From Bacillota bacterium (lineage in GTDB: Bacteria > Bacillota > UBA4882 > UBA8346), in NCBI GenBank assembly GCA_003501365.1, contig DNPP01000131.1, positions 1 to 23,233 on the forward strand: a stretch of DNA of 23,233 nucleotides, in the 5' to 3' direction. Below, piece by piece: positions 7,622 to 14,571 of the stretch. The number at the start of each line of letters is the position of its first letter. Position 1 is the first letter of the stretch. The notes beneath the pieces were generated by a model. The model did no database searches, was not told the origin of the DNA, and worked only from the letters and a program-made list of their open reading frames with translations. A program made the position numbers and the translations under genes.

Positions 7622-9568
7622 TTATTGATTGATAGTTTCAATTATTTTTCTTATTTGGTCTTTAGCTTGGGCTTTTTTTAATCGATCCAAAAAATCATCC
7701 GAATCGACCTTTTTATATAACTTTTTCAACACCTCGGCGCTATTTAAGGCATCGATATCCGATAAGGCAATCAGGAAAATGATATCCACATGCTCGTTAC
7801 CCCATGGGATGGGTTCCTGCAATATGGAAAGGGCAATTTGAGACCGGCAAACCTTTTCGGGGAAGCCATGGGGAATCGCCACGCCCTTACCGATTTCGGT
7901 GGATTGGATATTTTCTCGTTTCAAAACGCTCTTCTCAAAGTCTTCCGTAACGTAACCTTTCTCAATAAGTCTTGAGCACATATCATGGATTGCGTTTTCC
8001 TTATCTCGATAACGGATAGCGATTTGAATACTATCTTCATTGATAATTGAATGGGTAGGGCGCTTGTTAAGACTATCAATATAACTGCTGATTTTCAAAA
8101 CATCGTTTTGGGTAAGTAAAGGGCTGATATGCAACACCGGTTTTTGCGCCGTAAGGGGTACTGTAGAAATAACGATATCGACATCATCAAGGCAATAATC
8201 TTTTAAGGCAATCGCCGAAATAACCTGTTTGATCTTAATTTCCTTAAAATGATTTTCAAGCTTGACGGCGAGAAACTGAGATGTTCCCATACCGCTGGTA
8301 CAAACCACCAAAGCACTCAGGCCTTTTTTTTGTCTTTCAATAGCGGCTCCAAGATGTAATGCAATATAACCGATTTCCTCCTCGGTTATTTTTTTTCCCA
8401 AATATCTTTCAAAAACGGTGTTGGATATCCAGGCTACGCCAAAAATTTCCGGATAATTTTCCTTTATTTGATCCAGTAGCGGATTTCTAAGGTTCAAACC
8501 ATATTCCAGGCGTTTAATGGTCGGCCTCAAGTGCAATATCAAACCGTTCAGAGCCTGTTTATCTTTGCTCAAATCAATTGACAGCGTTTTCTGAGCAATA
8601 TGAATAATTTCTTTCGCCATGATCACCGCTAACTCGTGTTCTCCCTCATTCTTGAGGTCCAAGTCGTCAATGTTGTTTTCCTGCAGTTTACTGCCTAATA
8701 TATGAAGCAGAATGTATCCTATCTCTTGTTCGGGAAGTTTAACGCGGTAATGAATTTCAATACTATCGGCGATTTGTTTGGCAATCCGGTACTCAGCTTT
8801 TGTTTTCAAGTCTTCCAGAACGGAATGGGCTAACAAAATATCTTTACCGTCCTGCAGCCTTTTAATGGCAATCGCGATATGAATGACCAGACTCCCAAAG
8901 GCTTCATCGGTGAATTTATATCCCAGTGATCTTTCCGCCTGATTTACAATGTTTTCCAATTTGATATAGTCGATATTGATTAATCCTGTTAACTGATTCA
9001 AGGTATGATAATCAAGTTTGGCGCTGGTGTCGTAATGCAACATACCCTTTAATTTATCAAACCCGATTTGGATAACAATCAAATTGGCCAGGGCATTTCG
9101 GCAGTTTTCTTCCGAACCGATGATTTTGATGCCGTAATTTTGCCTCCGCATTAACTTTAACTTAAATTTGGCCAGCCACAGATCGACATCTTCCAAGTCT
9201 TTGCGGATGGTAATATCACTGACATACAATTCTTTGGCCAAGTCATTGATGGTAATAGTGTTTTCACTCATAAACAAACGCTTCAAAATATTGTCTTTTC
9301 GATCCTGGGGGGAAAACGGCTCCGAAATATAGGTGCTCATTTTCATTTCATTGAGAGTATGGAAGCTTTCTTCCGGACCTTCCAATTGAATTCCGATGCC
9401 GGGTTTTTTCTTTAAGGTCAAACCTTTTTCGTTGATAAATTTTTCCACAGCGGTTAAGTTGTTTCGAATGGTCCTGTTCGATACTTCCAGTTGTTCCGCA
9501 ATGGCATTAATTGTGACAGGTGCTTTACTTTTCAGTAATATGTTGATGATCATTTTTAAGCGATCCAT
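7622..9568 (-). CDS. PRD-containing PTS transcriptional activator (BglG/MtlR-like)
   Basis: A 648-residue multidomain regulator. From the N terminus it shows an HTH_11 DNA-binding domain (about residues 3-50), a second HTH/Mga-like domain (about 90-150), PRD1 with histidines 230 and 289, PRD2 with histidines 346 and 405, a IIB-like domain with cysteine 423 in VVCTSGMGTSQ, and a C-terminal IIA-like domain with histidine 567 in GVAIPHGFPE. In MtlR/LicR-type activators, phosphorylation of PRD histidines by HPr and of the IIB/IIA-like domains by the cognate permease sets activity according to PEP state and substrate. It is first in the operon it probably controls and follows a near-consensus promoter. 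GGAGG lies about 10 bases before the ATG. Confidence 0.92.
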   Translation of the reverse strand: MDRLKMIINILLKSKAPVTINAIAEQLEVSNRTIRNNLTAVEKFINEKGLTLKKKPGIGIQLEGPEESFHTLNEMKMSTYISEPFSPQDRKDNILKRLFMSENTITINDLAKELYVSDITIRKDLEDVDLWLAKFKLKLMRRQNYGIKIIGSEENCRNALANLIVIQIGFDKLKGMLHYDTSAKLDYHTLNQLTGLINIDYIKLENIVNQAERSLGYKFTDEAFGSLVIHIAIAIKRLQDGKDILLAHSVLEDLKTKAEYRIAKQIADSIEIHYRVKLPEQEIGYILLHILGSKLQENNIDDLDLKNEGEHELAVIMAKEIIHIAQKTLSIDLSKDKQALNGLILHLRPTIKRLEYGLNLRNPLLDQIKENYPEIFGVAWISNTVFERYLGKKITEEEIGYIALHLGAAIERQKKGLSALVVCTSGMGTSQFLAVKLENHFKEIKIKQVISAIALKDYCLDDVDIVISTVPLTAQKPVLHISPLLTQNDVLKISSYIDSLNKRPTHSIINEDSIQIAIRYRDKENAIHDMCSRLIEKGYVTEDFEKSVLKRENIQSTEIGKGVAIPHGFPEKVCRSQIALSILQEPIPWGNEHVDIIFLIALSDIDALNSAEVLKKLYKKVDSDDFLDRLKKAQAKDQIRKIIETINQ

Positions 9569-9584
9569 ATTCCTTAACCTCCAG

Positions 9585-9599
9585 CCACAAGTCTTGTGG
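9585..9599. promoter_or_regulatory. Perfect 7-bp inverted repeat in the PTS operon leader
   Basis: CCACAAG-T-CTTGTGG is a perfect palindrome between the predicted transcription start and the activator gene. It is a candidate operator for the PRD activator or a small RNA hairpin. Function is inferred only from symmetry and position. Confidence 0.35.
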
Positions 9600-9628
9600 A
9601 AATGTATTCATTTATTGTTCTCACTGGT

Positions 9629-9645
9629 TGTTTAGATTATAAACA
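9629..9645. promoter_or_regulatory. Inverted repeat overlapping the PTS operon -10 box
   Basis: TGTTTA-GATTA-TAAACA has 6-bp arms and spans the -10 hexamer of the activator promoter. A protein bound here would block RNA polymerase, so this would suit a repressor or catabolite-type control. It does not match a cre consensus well. Confidence 0.35.
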
Positions 9646-9664
9646 GTAAATCTACGTATTTCAA
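9636..9664 (-). promoter_or_regulatory. Sigma-A-type promoter of the PTS operon
   Basis: On the minus strand TTGAAA (9664-9659) is followed by exactly 17 bases and then TATAAT (9641-9636). This differs from the vegetative consensus at a single position. It lies about 68 bases upstream of the activator start codon and is the only good promoter seen for the operon down to ptsI. Confidence 0.7.
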
Positions 9665-9930
9665 GACGTAGAGCTTATATAAATGTTGCCGGAAGGATGT
9701 GGCAAAACTTAATAAATTGTTTGCTCCGGTCAATCCGCTGCCTGAAATAAGGGCTGCGGAAAAGTAACCGTTATTGATTCGAATTCCAGCATGATCCATT
9801 TTGTGAAAAGTGCGATGTAGCGATCGCTAATTTTTATTTTGTGATGTTCCCTTGTCCGGGCATAAAAAAACGCCCTAAAATTCAGAACGTGAAAAGCGTC
9901 ATTCCGGGAGGAAATTTGCGAAAAATGGCT
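9665..9930. other. Intergenic spacer without a recognised gene
   Basis: This spacer lies between the PTS operon promoter and the transposase remnant. It contains a 12-base palindrome TAGCGATCGCTA at 9818-9829 next to a T-rich run. A small hairpin (GGGC and GCCC around an A-run) lies near 9868-9885. Out-of-frame codons on the minus strand near 9850-9930 may be decayed 3' transposase sequence. I see no convincing gene. Confidence 0.5.
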
Positions 9931-10575
9931 TCAATAAAAGTAATGAATTTTGGAGCTGATTTTCAACATACAGATAACGTCCAAATTCCGTTTTACAACA
10001 TTGACAATGGTTTTGGGAAATGCAAACCAGCTGTCAAATAACAGGTATTGCGCAGGTAACCCTTTTGTGGAATCCAAAAATTTCAAAAGTGTCTCATCAG
10101 ACCAGCCGAGAGTCAACATTTTGTATCCTTTGACAAATTTGTGGGTCGTATGGTCAAACACTCGGGATAAAAGTTCAACTTTTTTGCTCCGGCTACGGTC
10201 ATAAAGCGAATTATCAGCGATTAAGACGCTGACTCGATCAGCAGATGTCAGTTTATCGATGTCATTGATAATTGCCGTAACCAGCAGCAGCAACAATCTT
10301 GACCAATTGTATACACTTAAGTTCAGAAACCGGTACGCGGTGTTCTTTTTAAACGAAACATACTCGGGGTTCATCTTCAGCGTACGGAACAAATTTTTAC
10401 CTGAATAAATCAATCCAAAGATCTCTTTAAGAACAATGGTACATTGAAATCCGGCCTTTTTATAGAAATTTGACTTCTTCAAAAGCTTTGAGATAGCGAA
10501 AGTACTAAAGAACGTATCAATCTTGGAAGAAATTACATGTTCGGCGTTTAAATTATCTGTTATAATGATAGCCAT
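9931..10575 (-). pseudogene. Deleted and truncated IS4-family transposase
   Basis: The protein resembles DDE transposases of the IS4/DDE_5 type. It has LIADNSLYDRSRSKKVELLSRVFDH, with the first catalytic-type aspartate, then GYKMLTLGWSD, and later LLFDSWFAFPKT and VICMLK. In intact relatives LGWSD is followed by a stretch containing FSLL and about 50 further residues before the helix leading into LFDSW; here that stretch is missing. The frame then stops after KIHYFY, where relatives continue for at least 100 residues with the catalytic glutamate. At 214 residues against roughly 400-450, and with two lesions, it should be inactive. No flanking direct repeat was found, and the element ends are uncertain. 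Confidence 0.75.
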
Positions 10576-10577
10576 AG

Positions 10578-10644
10578 AAGCCCTCTTTTCTTTGGTGTTA
10601 TTGGGTTTGTGGTTATTCTCATTATACCAAAGATAGCGGGGCTT
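10578..10644. repeat. Imperfect inverted repeat beside the transposase remnant
   Basis: Two 19-base arms at 10578-10596 and 10626-10644 pair at 15 of 19 positions; the outer AAGCCC/GGGCTT and inner CTTTGGT/ACCAAAG blocks are perfect. It lies just upstream of the transposase start. It could be an IS end or a hairpin shielding the transposase from outside transcription. Confidence 0.5.
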
Positions 10645-10765
10645 TTATATGTTTATAACAGATTGTGTATTAATTTATCATGGTTCTGTACTACTTTCGG
10701 GGTGGAAAAGTTGAGTTAATTACTAAATTCATTCTTTAATCACAAAGCGGATTTTATCCTATATT

Positions 10766-10773
10766 CATACAAT
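10766..10773 (+). promoter_or_regulatory. SigE-like -10 element before the LysM gene
   Basis: CATACAAT matches the -10 consensus of the mother-cell sporulation factor SigE of Bacillus and lies 30 bases before the LysM start codon. No matching -35 ATA element is present at the usual spacing, so this is only a hint of sporulation control. A vegetative alternative (TTGAGT about 45 bases further upstream) is equally weak. Confidence 0.25.
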
Positions 10774-10802
10774 GTACTAAAACTAAACTCGAGGTGAAAA
10801 AG

Positions 10803-11141
10803 ATGTCCATGAATTATAGCCCTGAGAATATTCAATATATAGTCCAGGCCGGGGATTCATTAGGCAATCTTGCTTATGAATATAATACTTCCACCGAAGC
10901 AATCCTGGCAGCCAATCCCGGTATTACCCAAAAAAATTTGAGTGTTGGTCAAATTCTTGCCATACCCGCTAAATTTTCCACGGTCAATGCCGAGCAATTT
11001 TGGGGATTTGGCCCGGGATTTGGTTTTAGACGGCCGTTTTGGGGAAGACCCTTTCCGTTTCGAAGGTTCGGACGGCCGTTTTTTGGAGGACCGTATTGGG
11101 GATACGGACCATATTGGGGCGGGAATGGCCCTTGGTGGTAA
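10803..11141 (+). CDS. Small LysM-domain protein with aromatic Gly/Arg/Pro-rich tail
   Basis: The 112-residue protein has one LysM domain at about residues 11-56 (YIVQAGDSLGNLAYEYNTS, then ANPGI and GQILAIP), which binds peptidoglycan or chitin-like glycans. The tail from about residue 66 is a low-complexity series of FGFGP, RRPFWGRPF and GGPYWG units ending in WW. There is no signal peptide, so a secreted role would need another route; spore-coat assembly, as in SafA-type LysM proteins, would fit a cytoplasmic start. I chose the ATG at 10803 because GAGGTG lies just upstream; a GTG at 10794 in the same frame overlaps that site. The gene is monocistronic, with its own hairpin terminator. Confidence 0.8.
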   Translation: MSMNYSPENIQYIVQAGDSLGNLAYEYNTSTEAILAANPGITQKNLSVGQILAIPAKFSTVNAEQFWGFGPGFGFRRPFWGRPFPFRRFGRPFFGGPYWGYGPYWGGNGPWW

Positions 11142-11245
11142 TGAAGAAACCGATGTTCCAAATCTGGGAGAGCCAGTGATTATTAAATATATTACTGATT
11201 CATCGCTATATCCAATTAAATTTTGTTTCCACATGATTCAAAACC

Positions 11246-11284
11246 AACAGCTCATTAGCAATCCCTGATGAGCTGTTTATATTT
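11246..11284 (+). terminator. Terminator hairpin downstream of the LysM gene
   Basis: AACAGCTCAT (11246-11255) pairs perfectly with ATGAGCTGTT (11268-11277) around a 12-base loop and is followed by TATATTT. It lies about 105 bases after the LysM stop and before the rrf2 promoter. Confidence 0.6.
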
Positions 11285-11327
11285 GGCTCTGTTATTGAGT
11301 ATTGTTAAAAGTCAGGATACGCGATAT

Positions 11328-11356
11328 TTGCAAAATTTCTTACGTTATGGTAGCAT
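11328..11356 (+). promoter_or_regulatory. Predicted promoter of the Rrf2 regulator gene
   Basis: TTGCAA (11328-11333), a 17-base spacer, and TAGCAT (11351-11356) give a moderate vegetative-type promoter. The proposed operator begins 10 bases downstream, so repression at the start of transcription (autoregulation) is plausible. Confidence 0.5.
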
Positions 11357-11366
11357 TTAATCATTC

Positions 11367-11383
11367 CTATCTGTTTACTAATA
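11367..11383. promoter_or_regulatory. Putative Rrf2 operator at its own promoter
   Basis: CTATCTGTTTACTAATA agrees at 14 of 17 positions with the element 12981-12997 upstream of metQ, and partly with the palindrome at the nifB promoter (19374-19392). All three lie just downstream of a -10 box. Binding by the Rrf2 protein is inference from this shared position and sequence. Confidence 0.5.
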
Positions 11384-11407
11384 ATTTATGTCGAAGGAGG
11401 GTCGATT

Positions 11408-11857
11408 TTGCAAATATCGACAAGAGGCCGCTATGGGTTACGAGCGATGGTAGATATGGCGCTACATACTACTGAGGGTCCCATGGCCCTTAGAGTTATT
11501 GCCGAGCGTCAAGATATTTCCGAATCATATCTGGAACAGGTTTTTACCAGTCTGCGCAAGGCCGGTTTTGTCCGAGCCTCCCGGGGTGCTCAAGGAGGTT
11601 ATGAACTCGGCCGACCGGCAAATAGAATGACTGTGGGTGAAATACTAAGATCATTAGAAGGGCCAATCATTCCTGTCCATTGTGTCGGAGATGCTTCAGC
11701 TAATTTCTATTGTGAACGGGAGAATTACTGCACCACCCGTTCTTTTTGGGAAGACTTACGGGATAAAATTAATGAATTCCTAGATAGCGTCACGCTTCAG
11801 GATCTGACCGACAAGGCTCGGACCAGGGTTCCGGAAGAACCGATGTATTTTATCTGA
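11408..11857 (+). CDS. Rrf2-family regulator with IscR-like cysteine triad
   Basis: A 149-residue winged-helix regulator opening with the family hallmark ISTRGRYGLRAMVDMA. The HTH follows (about residues 27-60, including ESYLEQVFTSLRKAGFVRASRGAQGGYEL, which is longer than 20 residues in the family consensus and only partly conserved). Cysteines 92, 102 and 108 sit in the C-terminal loop where IscR has 92, 98 and 104, so a [2Fe-2S] or similar cluster is likely. CymR, the cysteine-metabolism repressor of Bacillus, lacks this triad. The start is TTG with GGAGG 7 bases upstream. The protein probably senses Fe-S or redox and sulfur status and controls the neighbouring methionine-transport and nitrogenase-like genes. 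The wider spacing between the first two cysteines is unusual. Confidence 0.9.
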   Translation: MQISTRGRYGLRAMVDMALHTTEGPMALRVIAERQDISESYLEQVFTSLRKAGFVRASRGAQGGYELGRPANRMTVGEILRSLEGPIIPVHCVGDASANFYCERENYCTTRSFWEDLRDKINEFLDSVTLQDLTDKARTRVPEEPMYFI

Positions 11858-11904
11858 CTCTGCAAATTCATATTCATTCCATCAAATTGTTAAGTTCATT
11901 AATG

Positions 11905-11955
11905 TTCACAAAAATGACCCGTCCTGCTATTTCTAGAACGGGTCATTTTTGTGAA
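11905..11955. terminator. Bidirectional terminator between rrf2 and metQ
   Basis: TTCACAAAAATGACCCGT (11905-11922) pairs perfectly over 18 bases with its complement at 11938-11955 around a 15-base loop. The A-run and T-run in the arms let it serve as a terminator in both directions for these convergent genes. Confidence 0.88.
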
Positions 11956-11982
11956 ACAATGACAATCGGCCATGACGTTTCC

Positions 11983-12771
11983 CTAAAACGCCGGCACTAC
12001 GGAACCTTTGTACTTATCAAGCAGAAATTTCTTAACTACCGGGGTTTGCAGGGTTGCTACCAACTTCTTAATCTCGGGGCGGGTTTCATCACCTTTACGG
12101 ACAACGATGATGTTGGCATAAGGCGAATTAGCGTTTTCCCTAAATAGTGCCGTATTAGGATCGATCTTGGCATCCAGCACAAAGTTGGTGTTAATGATTG
12201 CGCCGTCTACATCCGGCAAACTCCGAGTCAGCTGGGCTGCTTCAATCTCAATGAATTGAATATTTTTAGGATTGGCAACGATATCGCTGGGGGTTGCTTG
12301 GTAATTGGCCAGCCCTTTTTTCAATTTAATGATGCCTTTAGACTCTAAAAGGGCCAGAGCGCGATATTCATTGGAAGGGTTGTTGGGAATGGCAATTTTA
12401 GCGCCCTTTTTCAATTGAGATATCGATTTAATCTTTTGGGAATAAAAGCCGATCGGTTCCACATGGATTTTACCGGCAACTGTAAATTGGTATCCCTTTT
12501 CCTTTGATACGGATTCAAGATACGGCACATGCTGGAAATAATTGGCGTCGATTTGTTTGTCGGCAAGGGCCGGATTTAATTGGGCTTCATCATCCAAAAC
12601 TACAATTTGTAAATCAATCCCGGCTTTTTTCAACTCCGGCTTAACAAACTCCAGGATTTCTGCGTGCGGAACAACTGCGGCGCCTACTTTCAGAGTAATA
12701 TTGTCGGCGAATGCAAAACCGGATACTGCAAATACCAAAACTGTCAATAGTACCAATAATTTACGAGTCAT
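11983..12771 (-). CDS. metQ: Methionine ABC transporter substrate-binding protein (NlpA/MetQ family)
   Basis: A 262-residue exported binding protein. After an N-terminal signal peptide (MTRKLLVLLTVLVFAVSGFA) it shows the MetQ pattern: LKVGAAVVPHAEIL, ANYFQHVPYLE, AIPNNPSNEYRALALLE, and YANIIVVRKGDE near the end. Family members bind L- or D-methionine or related thioethers for MetNI. No cysteine follows the signal peptide; the cleavage region AFA-DN suits signal peptidase I, so this is not the usual lipoprotein. I chose the ATG at 12771 because AAAGG lies 9 bases upstream; an ATG at 12780 touches that site. Its gene is separated from metI by 275 bases holding a candidate operator, so it is probably transcribed independently as well. 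Confidence 0.9.
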   Translation of the reverse strand: MTRKLLVLLTVLVFAVSGFAFADNITLKVGAAVVPHAEILEFVKPELKKAGIDLQIVVLDDEAQLNPALADKQIDANYFQHVPYLESVSKEKGYQFTVAGKIHVEPIGFYSQKIKSISQLKKGAKIAIPNNPSNEYRALALLESKGIIKLKKGLANYQATPSDIVANPKNIQFIEIEAAQLTRSLPDVDGAIINTNFVLDAKIDPNTALFRENANSPYANIIVVRKGDETRPEIKKLVATLQTPVVKKFLLDKYKGSVVPAF

Positions 12772-13046
12772 TTCAATCATCCTTTCAATTTTTTGTAATC
12801 GACTTGCTGCAAACTTTTCGCTGCCAGCAGCCAGAGACCAGCTGCCAATAGCCTACACCTCCTTCACCATGTATTGAATTTCGATATTTCGCGCACGAGC
12901 GAGTGTGCTATCTCCAGGCCGATAAGGCCATAGATTCGCTAAAATTATTTTATAATTTTAGATGTTTATTATAATTAAATCTATCAAATTACTAATATAT
13001 TATATAAAATTTAAAGGCGTTAGCCCCCCATTGTTAGTTGTTACTG
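12772..13046 (-). promoter_or_regulatory. metQ leader and promoter region
   Basis: The region between metI and metQ is very AT-rich at 12935-13016 and contains a TATAAT box on the minus strand (13004-12999) without a good -35 hexamer. Nearer the gene are a GGCC-GATAA-GGCC inverted repeat (about 12917-12929) and a run of GCTG/CAGC triplet-like units (about 12805-12850). I recognised no S-box (SAM) or T-box riboswitch core. No gene is seen here. Confidence 0.45.
12981..12997. promoter_or_regulatory. Putative Rrf2 operator upstream of metQ
   Basis: CTATCAAATTACTAATA matches the element at the rrf2 promoter at 14 of 17 positions, differing only in three adjacent bases. It lies immediately downstream of a minus-strand TATAAT, so a bound regulator would block metQ transcription. 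Confidence 0.5.
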
Positions 13047-13730
13047 TTACTTGTGTTGCTTATTTTCAAGCCTGCGGGCGATGAAATTTCCCGTCCATTG
13101 GATACCTTCGACTAACACCACCAGCACCACCACCGTAACGATTAAAATATCATCCCGGTATCGCATATACCCAAAACGAATCGCCAAACTGCCAAGCCCG
13201 CCGGCGCCGATTGCTCCGGCAGTAGCCGTAAATCCAATAATGGTAATAATCGCCAAAGTTATCCCCCTGACTAATGACGGCAGGGCTTCCGGGATCAACA
13301 CTTTCCAGATAATGGTCGCCGATTTGGCTCCGATGGCAAGGGCCGCTTCAATCTTGCCTTTTTCCACTTCTTTTAAACTGTTTTCGATAATCCGGGCCAG
13401 GAAAGGCGCTGAACCGATGGCCAGCGGAACTACTGCGGCAGTTGACCCCAATGTGGTTCCGATTAGAAAACGCGAAAGCGGCAATAATATCACAATCAGG
13501 ATGATAAAAGGAAAAGACCGGAAGATATTCACCACTGTACCTAAAACATTGTTTGAATTGGGAGACTCTGAAATATGATCCTTTGAAGTCACTACCAAGG
13601 CTATTCCCAGGGGAAACCCCAATGCCAGTGCGGCTAGGGTTGACAGGAGAACCATATAAAGCGTTTCCAGCAACGCAACACCAAGTAAAGGTAAGACGTC
13701 ATTCGCTAAAGCCATTGTCATCAACCTCAT
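13047..13730 (-). CDS. metI: Methionine ABC transporter permease
   Basis: A 227-residue inner-membrane permease with about five hydrophobic segments. It fits the MetI pattern: an N-terminal LLETLYMVLLSTLAALALGFPLG helix, FRSFPFIILIVILLPLSRF, and an EAA-type cytoplasmic loop around EAALAIGAKSATIIWKVLIPEALPS. It forms the channel with MetN and MetQ. The ATG at 13730 overlaps the metN stop as ATGA. An ATG five codons later (13715) has GAGG at about 9 bases and could be the true start. Transcription would come from the nif-like operon, since no promoter separates it from metN. Confidence 0.9.
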   Translation of the reverse strand: MRLMTMALANDVLPLLGVALLETLYMVLLSTLAALALGFPLGIALVVTSKDHISESPNSNNVLGTVVNIFRSFPFIILIVILLPLSRFLIGTTLGSTAAVVPLAIGSAPFLARIIENSLKEVEKGKIEAALAIGAKSATIIWKVLIPEALPSLVRGITLAIITIIGFTATAGAIGAGGLGSLAIRFGYMRYRDDILIVTVVVLVVLVEGIQWTGNFIARRLENKQHK

Positions 13731-14491
13731 ATCACGTAATTGTTATGCTGCAATTCATAATCGCTTTGTACAAATAACCGGGTAGTATCGGTCTGCGGGT
13801 TGGCAAACAAATCTTTCACCGAACCCATTTCGGTTATTTCACCATCCTCTATGACCGCCACCTGATTGCATATACGCCGCAATACATCCATCTCGTGTGT
13901 TATTAAAACAATGGTCAGGTTCAATTTGCGGTTAATATTTTGTAGAAGTTCCAAGATGGCATAGGTAGTCTTGGGATCCAATGCCGAAGTCGCTTCATCA
14001 CTCAGCAGCACCGCCGGATTATTGGCGAGCGCCCGGGCTATCCCCACGCGTTGTTTCTGCCCACCGCTTAATTGGGAAGGATGAGCATTGGTTTTTTCAG
14101 TTAACTCCACCAATTCCAATAATTGTTCGACTCTTTCCTTAATCCGGTATTTTGGCAAACCGGCGACCTCTAATGGAAATGCAATATTTTCAAAAACCGT
14201 CTTCGAGTCGAACAAATTAAAATGTTGAAAGATCATGCCGATATGCTTTCTGGCTTCTCGCAACTGCCGTTTGTCGAGGCTGGTTATCTCCTGATCGCCG
14301 ATTTGGATGCTCCCGCTATCCGGCTCTTCCAACCTATTCAAGCAGCGAATCAGGGTGGATTTTCCGGCGCCGCTGAAACCGATGATCCCGAAAATGTCTC
14401 CCGCTTCGATTTGGAGATTGATATTCCGCAAGGCATACACTTTTCCGTCGGGCGTATCAAATGCTTTGCTTAAACCTTTAATGATAATCAT
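13727..14491 (-). CDS. metN: Methionine ABC transporter ATPase lacking the NIL domain
   Basis: ATPase of the methionine importer. It has Walker A (GFSGAGKS), a Q-loop, the LSGGQKQR signature, Walker B with VLLSDEATSALD, and a switch histidine in VLITHEMDV. It has 254 residues, whereas typical MetN has about 340 because of a C-terminal NIL/ACT-like domain that binds methionine and trans-inhibits transport. That domain is absent here, so feedback inhibition is probably lost. I chose the ATG at 14491, with GGAG motifs 3-9 bases upstream, instead of the GTG at 14509. The gene follows the K1 nitrogenase-like gene by 80 bases on the same strand, linking methionine or thioether import to that enzyme. 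Without the NIL domain, assignment to methionine rests partly on MetI and MetQ. Confidence 0.85.
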   Translation of the reverse strand: MIIIKGLSKAFDTPDGKVYALRNINLQIEAGDIFGIIGFSGAGKSTLIRCLNRLEEPDSGSIQIGDQEITSLDKRQLREARKHIGMIFQHFNLFDSKTVFENIAFPLEVAGLPKYRIKERVEQLLELVELTEKTNAHPSQLSGGQKQRVGIARALANNPAVLLSDEATSALDPKTTYAILELLQNINRKLNLTIVLITHEMDVLRRICNQVAVIEDGEITEMGSVKDLFANPQTDTTRLFVQSDYELQHNNYVI

Positions 14492-14538
14492 TTTCCTCCG
14501 CTCCTTCACGGCATTTCATCAGTAACCCCGTATAGACC

Positions 14539-14562
14539 GTTGCGATTTTTTAATGCCGCAAC
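14539..14562 (-). other. Hairpin in the K1-metN gap
   Basis: GTTGCG and CGCAAC, 12 bases apart, form a 6-bp stem with an A/T-rich loop between the K1 stop and metN. It has no T-run after the stem, so it is probably an mRNA processing or stability element that sets different expression of metNI and not a full terminator. Confidence 0.35.
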
Positions 14563-14571
14563 AATCCACCG

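Noticed and set aside
9818..9829. TAGCGATCGCTA followed by T-rich sequence as a terminator
   Set aside because: The palindrome has no loop, so it cannot form a normal intrinsic terminator hairpin. A single copy also gives no case for a HIP1-type repeat.
10860..11268. Long reading frames on both strands over the LysM gene
   Set aside because: They are other-frame readings of the low-complexity Gly/Arg/Trp tail, with no ribosome binding sites or family features.
12772..13046. SAM (S-box) or T-box riboswitch upstream of metQ
   Set aside because: Neither the S-box core nor the T-box sequence AGGGTGGNACCGCG was found on the minus strand.
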